Below, one piece after another: positions 58,202 to 64,000 of a stretch of 64,000 nucleotides of DNA. Position 1 is the first letter of the stretch. Every line of letters starts with the position of its first letter. Under the pieces are notes generated by a model, which was given only the letters and a program-made list of their open reading frames with translations, made no database searches and was not told the origin of the DNA. The DNA comes from Blastomonas sp. AAP53 (GTDB lineage: Bacteria > Pseudomonadota > Alphaproteobacteria > Sphingomonadales > Sphingomonadaceae), in the NCBI RefSeq assembly GCF_000331245.1, contig NZ_ANFZ01000006.1, forward strand, positions 434,001 through 498,000, read 5' to 3'. The position numbers and the translations under genes were made by a program.

Positions 58202-58794
58202 GAGCCGAAATCGACCTTGGGAGCCTCCTCGGCGCCTTGGGTGGTGGCCTTGAACGGAACCAGCGGCTTGGCACCGTGGATCAGCTTTGCGCCGATCGCA
58301 TCAGGGAAGGTGCGGATCGTGGTATTATACTGGCGCACCGCCTCGTTGTAATCGCGGCGAGATACCGAAATGCGATTTTCGGTGCCCTCAAGCTGGCTCA
58401 TCAATATGGTGAACCGCTCCTGGCTCTGCAGCTCGGGATAGGCTTCCACCACCGTGCGCAACTGGCCCAAGGCCTGGGTCAGCTGGTTCTGCGCCTGGCT
58501 GAATTTCTCGAAGGTTGCCGGATCGGACAGATCGTCGGTGGTGATGTTGATCGCGGTGGCATTGGCCCGCGCCTGTGTCACCTGGGTGAGAATCTTCTCT
58601 TCGGACGCAGCCCCAGCCTTCACCGTCGAGACGAGATTGGGCACCAGATCGGCGCGCCGCTGGTACTGGTTTTCGACGTCCGCCCATTTCGCCTTGGCAT
58701 TTTCCTCGGCAGTCGGGACGGAGTTGATGCCGCATGCGCTGAGCGAGAGCGCAGCCAGCGCCAAAAGGCCATAACGGGTAATACGCATAGTCAA
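58198..58794 (-). CDS. LemA family lipoprotein
   Basis: The 198-residue protein has the signal LLALAALSLSAC with C21 in a good lipobox. The LemA core is YQRRADLVPNLVSTVKAGAA and AQNQLTQALGQLRTVVEAYP, an all-helical fold with a short N-terminal outer part. LemA proteins are commonly encoded beside TPM proteins, as here, and may support membrane-protein maintenance. It heads the operon. The 154 bp before mscL hold divergent promoters. Confidence 0.92.
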   Translation of the reverse strand: MTMRITRYGLLALAALSLSACGINSVPTAEENAKAKWADVENQYQRRADLVPNLVSTVKAGAASEEKILTQVTQARANATAINITTDDLSDPATFEKFSQAQNQLTQALGQLRTVVEAYPELQSQERFTILMSQLEGTENRISVSRRDYNEAVRQYNTTIRTFPDAIGAKLIHGAKPLVPFKATTQGAEEAPKVDFGS

Positions 58795-58948
58795 AAAATC
58801 CCTCCGGTTGATAACGCGCGACCGTTATATCGTGTTAATACGGCAAGTCTGCAAGGCCATGTTTTACATGCCCCTTCCGCAAAGCGCTCGACATCGCCAC
58901 ATCAGTTGGGATTATAGGGCGATATCGTGACAGCAAAAGGGGAAACAC

Positions 58949-59377
58949 GTGTTCGCAGAGTTCAAGGCGTTCATTGCACGCGGCAATGTGCTCGATCTGG
59001 CGGTGGCGGTGATCATCGGTGCAGCCTTCGCCACCATCACCACATCGCTGACGCAAGACATCATCATGCCAGTGGTTGGCGCTATTTTTGGCGGGGCCGA
59101 TTTCTCCAGCTATTTCATCATGCTCGGCCCGGTGCCTGAAGGCTATGCCGGATCGCTCGACAATTATGCCGAGCTCAAGGAAGCTGGCGTCGCGCTGTTT
59201 GGCTACGGCCAGTTCGTGACGGTGGTGATCAACTTCCTGATCCTGGCATTCATCATTTTCCTGATCATGCGCAGCGCCAACAAGATGTTCAAAAAGGAAG
59301 AGGAAGCCCCCGCGGCGCCGACCGGACCGAACGAGGTCGATCTGCTGATCGAAATCCGCGACCTGCTGAAGAAATGA
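58949..59377 (+). CDS. mscL: Large-conductance mechanosensitive channel MscL
   Basis: MscL opens under high membrane tension to release solutes during osmotic downshock. From the codon at 58949 it has 142 residues: [40 protein letters not shown] and [20 protein letters not shown], then the C-terminal bundle [15 protein letters not shown]. The start codon is GTG, preceded by AAAGGGGAAACAC. Confidence 0.95.
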   Translation: MFAEFKAFIARGNVLDLAVAVIIGAAFATITTSLTQDIIMPVVGAIFGGADFSSYFIMLGPVPEGYAGSLDNYAELKEAGVALFGYGQFVTVVINFLILAFIIFLIMRSANKMFKKEEEAPAAPTGPNEVDLLIEIRDLLKK

Positions 59378-59424
59378 CCTTTTTCAGGCGCTCACTTCCC
59401 ATTCAGGATTTGGTCGCTATATGG

Positions 59425-59780
59425 GTTTCTGCCGGTTCGTCCGGCTATGACGATAAACTGCGGCGTGCAATAGGCACAGCGGACCCGGGGGCGGTACCCG
59501 GCGGCTCCACCATGATCCTCGCGCAGGCGGGGCTTTTGATGGGGCCGAACTAGGATCGACGTGTGTTGAAAGACGTTGTTTTCGTCCGGGCTGAGTAACC
59601 CGTTAAAGGCTCAAACACGATAAGTGCCAATGACAATGACGCACTCGCCCTCGCTGCATAATTCAGCGGCCTAACGGCCAAGAATTATAAAGCCTGAGCG
59701 CGGTTGAACCCACCGGGCAACAGAAGCGGAGTTCAGCGGTTTGGAGAGCACCGGGCAACAGAAGCTCTCCACCATTCCCA
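59425..59780 (+). ncRNA. ssrA: Permuted (two-piece) transfer-messenger RNA
   Basis: The gene has the rearranged order of alphaproteobacterial tmRNA. The acceptor piece (about 59425-59512) ends GGCGGCTCCACCA, with CCA at 59510-59512 and a stem GCCGG/CCGGC at 59431-59445. The coding piece begins GGGGCCGAACTAGGATCGAC at 59541. The tag frame after GT at about 59626 reads ANDNDALALAA and stop (TAA), a usual proteolysis tag. Ends are approximate because processing sites are not visible. It lies between mscL and 59794, and explains the otherwise gene-free 415 bp. Confidence 0.92.
59711..59770 (+). repeat. Duplicated hairpin module in the tmRNA coding piece
   Basis: The 17-base sequence caccgggcaacagaagc occurs at 59711-59727 and 59749-59765. 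The first is enclosed by TGAAC/GTTCA (59705, 59731), the second by GGAGAGC/GCTCTCC (59743, 59764). They lie in the pseudoknot-equivalent region after the tag. Confidence 0.75.
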
Positions 59781-59793
59781 TCATCGATAGAGG

Positions 59794-60021
59794 TCACTCG
59801 GGGCCATAGGCTTTCTGGTAGTCGATCGCGTCGAGCATCTTTGCGCCCGCCATGAACACCGCACCGGTGCAGGCAACGAACAGCAGCCAGCCGCCATATC
59901 CTGGATATTGATCGAGATACAATTTTCCGCGTTCGCAGGCGCCCAGCGCGAGCGCATAGGTGATCAGATACACTTCAAACTTGGTCTTGATCAGAAACAG
60001 TCGGCGGATCTTTTCAAACAT
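59794..60021 (-). CDS. Small conserved membrane protein
   Basis: The 75-residue protein starts MFEKIRRLFLIKTKFEVYLI and has two membrane segments (FEVYLITYALALGACERG and GGWLLFVACTGAVFMAGAKM), then a polar tail DAIDYQKAYGPE. Its form is similar to small membrane proteins found near tmRNA genes in sphingomonads. I cannot name a function. It begins 13 bp after the ssrA end on the opposite strand. Confidence 0.65.
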   Translation of the reverse strand: MFEKIRRLFLIKTKFEVYLITYALALGACERGKLYLDQYPGYGGWLLFVACTGAVFMAGAKMLDAIDYQKAYGPE

Positions 60022-60111
60022 GCCTTCATCCCCGCAAGCGCCGTGCCAAGGGCAGATTTCTGCCGATCAGCATGGTGAAGAAAGGGTTAAGGTGTAAAGC
60101 CTGCCGACAGG

Positions 60112-61362
60112 TCAGCCAAGCTCTGACAGATCGAGCGCGGTCAGCAGCGCGGCGCGCGCATCGCGGACGGTGGCGATAAGCGCAGCATCGGCCAGATCCG
60201 CAGGCGCGGTGCGTTCGGGCCAGTGATGCGCCACTACCTGCTCGATCAGGTCCAGCCGCTCGGGCGTGGCAATGAAGCGCGGGTCGATGGTCGCGGGGTC
60301 GGCAACCACGCGCAGCCTCAGGCACGCAGGACCGCCGCCATTGGCCATGGACTGGCGCACGTTCACCGGCACCAGCTGGCGGATCGGGCCATTGCCTGCG
60401 ATCATCTGTTCCAGATACGTCCATACCGCAGGCACCTCCTGCGCTTCGCTCGGCAGCACCAGCGCTTGACCGCCCGAGGGCAGGGTCACCAGCTGGGCGT
60501 TGAACAGATAGCTCCTGATCGCATCGGCCAGCGATACGGCGCTGGCGGGCACCTCGACGATCTGCACGGCAGGGAAGGCGGCCCGGATCGCGGCATAGCT
60601 TGCCTCGCGGTCCTCGAACGCCTGTTCGTGCGTGAACAGCACCGTTTCATTGGCCACCGCAACGACGTCGTTGTGAAAAGCGCCAGCAGCAATTGCGGTG
60701 TCGCTCTGCTGGAGGAATATCGTGCGGTCGGCCGCGAGCCCGTGCCGCCGCGCGATTGCCTTGCCGGCCTCGACATGCTGTCGCGCGGGGAAGGGGCCGC
60801 CTGCCTTGCCATAGACAAAGATCTCCACGCCGGAGCTGTCGTGCCGGTCGCACAGCCGCATATGGTTCGCCGCGCCCTCATCACCGAACGGAGCGGGGAC
60901 AGGCGGGTGAACCGCGAAATGGCGTGTGTCGGCGAAGGCCAATTCCAGCTGCGCCAGCGTCCCTGTCCATTCATGGCTGCGGTGCGGCATCGTCATCAGA
61001 TTGGCGACCGTCAGATGGCAGCGGCCATCGGCGGTATCGGGCGCCGGCGACACGGTTGCAGCATTCGCGGCCCACATCGACGAGGCGGAATAAGCGGCTG
61101 CGCGGATATGAGGCTCGGCGCTCGCGATATCGCAGCCGAGGCTCTCCAGCCAGCCGGTGTTGGGCCGGTCGAGCGGGAGGAAGAAACCCTGGGGCAGTCC
61201 CAGCGCGAGATTGCTGCGCATCTTGGCGATACCCTGCAGCGCCGCCGCACGCGGCTCGCTGACTGCGCCTGCGTTGCTCGCCGAGGCGATGTTGCCAAGG
61301 CTGAGGCCTGCGTAGTTGTGGCTCGGTCCGATGATCCCGTCGAAATTGATTTCGGTCAGCAT
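60112..61362 (-). CDS. astB: N-succinylarginine dihydrolase
   Basis: AstB hydrolyses succinylarginine to succinylornithine, CO2 and two ammonia molecules. The 416-residue protein begins MLTEINFDGIIGPSHNYAGL and has VNVRQSMANGGGPACLRLRV, where the Cys is the likely nucleophile, and the His in GAFHNDVVAVANE. It lies 206 bp after astA on the same strand, with repeat hairpins in the gap. Confidence 0.95.
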   Translation of the reverse strand: MLTEINFDGIIGPSHNYAGLSLGNIASASNAGAVSEPRAAALQGIAKMRSNLALGLPQGFFLPLDRPNTGWLESLGCDIASAEPHIRAAAYSASSMWAANAATVSPAPDTADGRCHLTVANLMTMPHRSHEWTGTLAQLELAFADTRHFAVHPPVPAPFGDEGAANHMRLCDRHDSSGVEIFVYGKAGGPFPARQHVEAGKAIARRHGLAADRTIFLQQSDTAIAAGAFHNDVVAVANETVLFTHEQAFEDREASYAAIRAAFPAVQIVEVPASAVSLADAIRSYLFNAQLVTLPSGGQALVLPSEAQEVPAVWTYLEQMIAGNGPIRQLVPVNVRQSMANGGGPACLRLRVVADPATIDPRFIATPERLDLIEQVVAHHWPERTAPADLADAALIATVRDARAALLTALDLSELG

Positions 61363-61374
61363 TGGTTTCCTCTG

Positions 61375-61560
61375 ATCTTCCTTCTCCCCTTGCGGGAGAA
61401 GGTTACGAAACCTTGGCGGCGCAGCCGCTTAAGCGCAGTTGGATGAGGGGTATGCGGCCCTTTGGGCCACGCGGTCGCAGACGACCGCTGCCCCCTCTCC
61501 CAGCTTCGACTAGGCAGCAAGCTGCCAAGTCTGCGCAACCCTCTCCCTCGGAGGGGAGAG
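61375..61560. repeat. Hairpin repeats between astA and astB
   Basis: CTTCTCCC (61381-61388) pairs with GGGAGAAG (61394-61401). At about 61540, CCCTCTCCC and GGAGGGGAGAG form another. Between them lie inverted GCGGC/GCCGC segments. These belong to the same family as those near 35950 and 49110. They split the ast operon and may weaken astB expression. Confidence 0.6.
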
Positions 61561-61568
61561 CGGGTATT

Positions 61569-62579
61569 TCATCGCTCGATCCAGCGTACCGCGTCGCCGG
61601 TGCCGATGCCCAGCAGCGCAGACGCCTTGGCATCGATCGCGACACCGTCCGCGCCGTCCGCCACATGCGCGTAACCGCAGCGGAAGTCCGCGAGCTTTCC
61701 CGATGCCACCAGCGACAGCGTGCCGCCTTCTGCCACCGCACGTACCGTCGCGTCGCGCGAATTGCGGATCGAATGCACCTGGTCAGTGCGCGCGGTCATC
61801 GTCGGGCCGCCGTCGAAGATGTCGACGTAATTCTCGTGCGCAAAGCCTTCATTTTCCAGCATGCGCATCGCTGCACGGCCGCTGACATTGGGGCGGCCGA
61901 GCACATGGCGCGCAGCATCGGAGAGCATCGCGACATAGACCGGATGCTTGGGCATCAGATCGGCGATGAACTGGTTGCCGTGCAGCGCATTGAACGTGTC
62001 GGCTTCATCAAAGCTCATGCCGAAAAAGCGTCCAGCGATGCTGTCCCAGAACGGCGAATCCCCGGCTTCGTCGATGACGCCGCGCAGCTCGGCGAGGATG
62101 CGGTCAGTGAAGCGCTTGCGGTGCATGGCGATGAACAGATAGCGGCTGCGCGCGAGCAGCATGCCCAGGCCACCTGCGCGTTCGCCGGGATGCAGGAACA
62201 GTCCGCCGACTTCGCATGATCCCTCCAGATCGGTGACCAGGCTCAGGATTTCAGCGCGAAACGTCTGCGCGAGCTCGGCGCTATGCTGGCTGAGGGTGCT
62301 CAGGCGATAGGAGTAGAACGGCCACTTTTGCCCGACACGGGTGATCAGCTGGCAGGTGCCGCGAATCTCGCGGGTTTGCGTGTTTTCCAGCACCAGCACG
62401 AACAGTTCGTCTTCCACGCTTTCCGCATCCCGGGCAAAGGCTTCTGTCGAACGGACAATCTTCGATTCGAGCGATTTGCGGTCGGCGGGCAGGTTGGTGA
62501 ATCCACCGCCGGTCAGCTTGGCCATCTCGTAGATCGGCTGCAGGTCGCCTGGCGTCGCCGCCCGGATGATAAAGCTCAT
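61569..62579 (-). CDS. astA: Arginine N-succinyltransferase
   Basis: AstA joins succinyl-CoA to arginine in the first step of the AST pathway. From ATG 62579 it has 336 residues; a longer frame to 62798 overlaps the neighbour gene. It has FIIRAATPGDLQPIYEMAKL, the GNAT-like LFLHPGERAGGLGMLLARSR and FFGMSFDEADTFNALHGNQF. Its ATG overlaps the M20 hydrolase stop by four bases (ATGA), so the two are coupled. Confidence 0.95.
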   Translation of the reverse strand: MSFIIRAATPGDLQPIYEMAKLTGGGFTNLPADRKSLESKIVRSTEAFARDAESVEDELFVLVLENTQTREIRGTCQLITRVGQKWPFYSYRLSTLSQHSAELAQTFRAEILSLVTDLEGSCEVGGLFLHPGERAGGLGMLLARSRYLFIAMHRKRFTDRILAELRGVIDEAGDSPFWDSIAGRFFGMSFDEADTFNALHGNQFIADLMPKHPVYVAMLSDAARHVLGRPNVSGRAAMRMLENEGFAHENYVDIFDGGPTMTARTDQVHSIRNSRDATVRAVAEGGTLSLVASGKLADFRCGYAHVADGADGVAIDAKASALLGIGTGDAVRWIER

Positions 62580-63796
62580 AAACCCCTCTTTTCGGCAAGC
62601 CGCAATATGGTGAGCGCCGAGAGACGGGCGCGTTCGGCCAGGCTGTCGGTGATCAGGAATTCGTCGGCGCTGTGGATCGCGCCGCCGCGTACGCCCATCG
62701 TGTCGACCACGGGGACACCGCAGGCTGCGATGTTGTTGCCATCGCACACCCCGCCGGTACCGCGCCAGCCGATCTCCAGCCCCAGGGCAGCGCCGCAATC
62801 CTTGACCAGCCCGAACAGCTTGCGCGCGCCCGGATCGATCGGCTTGGGCGGGCGACCGAAGCTGCCATGGACGTGCACCGACACCTCGTGCTCGCGCGCG
62901 ACCGCCTCGCCGATCTGGCGCAGCGCCATGTCGGCAAATGTCTGCATCTCAAAGCTTTGCGGGCGAAAGTTGACGCGCACGATCGCATGGTCCGGCACGA
63001 CATTGTTGGCGCTGCCGCCGTCGATCCTGGCGGGGTTCACCGAGAGCCCGTCGCGGGTCAGCGCCTTCAATCGCAGCGCGATATCTGCAGCGGCGACCAG
63101 CGCGTTGCGTCCCTCTTGCGGATTGCGCCCGGCATGCGCCGACCGCCCGGTGACGATGATCGAGAAATTCCCCGATCCACCGCGCTCGCCTGCCAGCGTC
63201 CCGTCTGGCAGCGCCGGCTCGTAGGTCAGCGCCGCCGCCTTGTTTGCGGCCAGTCCCGCGATCAGCGCGGCGGACGAGCCTGAGCCGACCTCTTCATCGC
63301 TGTTGATCAGCACGTCATAGCCGATGGTGGCGGCAAGGGGCGATGTCTCGACGGCACGCAGCGCCGCCAGCATGACGGCGATGCCGCCCTTCATGTCCGC
63401 AACGCCGGGGCCGTTCAGCACCCCCGGTTCCAGCCAGGTCAGCGCCTGGAAGCCATGGTCGGCAGGGAACACGGTGTCCATGTGCCCGGTGAGCAGCAGC
63501 CGCAACGGTGCGTCGGGGCGTACCGATACGACGAGATGCTGGCCCCGCACGATCGGCTCGATGCTGCCATCGGCGCGAACGGCGTCGACTGCGGCGCCAT
63601 CGACCAGCTGGACGGTGCCGGGCAGGGCGGCAAAAGCATCGGCCAGAAGTGCTGCAGTTTGCGTAAGGCCGGCAAGGTTGGCCGTGCCGCTGTTGATCAC
63701 AGCCCAGGTTTCGACCTGTTGCAGCATCGCGGTCTGGTCGATCGTGTCGAGACAGGCGCGTTCGGATGCGGTCAGACTTGCAGGGCTGGTCGTCAT
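62576..63796 (-). CDS. M20-family metallo-hydrolase
   Basis: From ATG 63796 (MTTSPASLTASERACLD) the protein has 406 residues; ATG 63808 would add four. It is of the ArgE/DapE/carboxypeptidase G2 family with metal ligands in LLTGHMDTVFP, GVADMKGGIA and SDEEVGSGSS and a late GGAIHSADEF. Such enzymes remove acyl groups from amino acids. Coupling to astA suggests a role in arginine breakdown, possibly as a desuccinylase in place of AstE, which is an M14-type enzyme. That is inference. Confidence 0.9.
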   Translation of the reverse strand: MTTSPASLTASERACLDTIDQTAMLQQVETWAVINSGTANLAGLTQTAALLADAFAALPGTVQLVDGAAVDAVRADGSIEPIVRGQHLVVSVRPDAPLRLLLTGHMDTVFPADHGFQALTWLEPGVLNGPGVADMKGGIAVMLAALRAVETSPLAATIGYDVLINSDEEVGSGSSAALIAGLAANKAAALTYEPALPDGTLAGERGGSGNFSIIVTGRSAHAGRNPQEGRNALVAAADIALRLKALTRDGLSVNPARIDGGSANNVVPDHAIVRVNFRPQSFEMQTFADMALRQIGEAVAREHEVSVHVHGSFGRPPKPIDPGARKLFGLVKDCGAALGLEIGWRGTGGVCDGNNIAACGVPVVDTMGVRGGAIHSADEFLITDSLAERARLSALTILRLAEKRGL

Positions 63797-63969
63797 CCGC
63801 CCACCCATAGCCGGATTGGTCGCCTGCCGCCACCCGTTGCAACCAAAAGCGGATTTACTTCTGCACCTTGCCTTGCCATAGCCAGTGCTTCATTCCTCCC
63901 CGGAAGCGATCTTGCATTTCGTTGGGCGCGCTGCGCCCGGGCGACCGTAACAAGCAAAGAGGACCGGGA

Positions 63970-64000
63970 ATGAGCGACACTATCCAGATCAACGGCATCA
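63970..64000 (+). CDS. Start of a gene cut by the window edge
   Basis: ATG 63970, with AAAGAGGACCGGGA upstream, opens a frame MSDTIQINGI that continues beyond the window. It is divergent from the M20 gene with 173 bp between. Ten residues are too few to name the product. Confidence 0.5.
   Translation, partial: MSDTIQINGI

Overview
The window reads as a stretch of chromosome from a GC-rich alphaproteobacterium, most likely a member of the Sphingomonadales. The evidence is a GapR/DUF2312 gene, an NDUFS4-like complex I accessory subunit, a circularly permuted (two-piece) tmRNA gene, a long Arg/Gly-rich N-terminus on ribosomal protein uS5, a Cys-free bL36, and many short GC-rich hairpin repeats of the kind common between sphingomonad genes. 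No prophage, plasmid backbone, CRISPR array, rRNA or tRNA was seen. The content is mostly core genome with a few accessory insertions.

Layout. 1-3.7 kb (minus strand): a fragment of an exported protein, ruvA, ruvC, a DUF559 endonuclease-like gene bracketed by 38-bp inverted repeats and inserted between yebC and ruvC, yebC, a GNAT acetyltransferase, gapR and a DUF1244 gene. 3.8-6.8 kb: pyk, a Phd/VapC toxin-antitoxin pair with a frameshifted toxin, a HAD hydrolase and rpmJ with a clear terminator. 7.1-9.4 kb: a DUF4136 lipoprotein, an M14 carboxypeptidase and a small exported protein. 9.4-13.9 kb: three transporters (DAACS, SLC13/TrkA-C, MFS). 14.0-18.4 kb (minus): a DnaJ-like protein, a YihY-family membrane protein, fabI and aroC, preceded by an ABA4-like membrane protein. 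18.5-22.5 kb: pdxH-phzF, a serine hydrolase, small unknowns and chorismate mutase. 22.5-28.3 kb: polyprenyl diphosphate synthase, MATE pump, hrpB, a small membrane protein and the NDUFS4-like subunit. 28.4-33.4 kb: ruvX with no ordinary start codon, a DUF3089 protein, and gatCAB.

33.5-52.0 kb is the ribosomal heart of the window. An HD-GYP phosphodiesterase gene precedes rpsL-rpsG-fusA-tuf (str), rpsJ to rpsQ (S10), and rplN to rplO-secY-adk (spc). The usual rpsM-rpsK-rpoA-rplQ block does not follow adk. Instead come a secreted START/SRPBCC-like protein and gdhA. Next are a RimB-like protease and RimK (54.7-56.1 kb), which modify ribosomal protein bS6 in other bacteria, a Nudix hydrolase, a TPM/TPM/LemA envelope cluster, mscL and ssrA (59.4-59.8 kb). 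The window closes with a minus-strand arginine succinyltransferase set: M20 hydrolase, astA, astB.

The points most worth a second look are the repeat-flanked DUF559 gene whose repeats appear to supply the ruvC start and ribosome binding site, the start codon of ruvX, the frameshifted vapC, the hairpin-rich gap between rpsJ and rplC, the repeated module in the tmRNA, and the M20 hydrolase coupled to astA. No wholly new system could be demonstrated from sequence alone.
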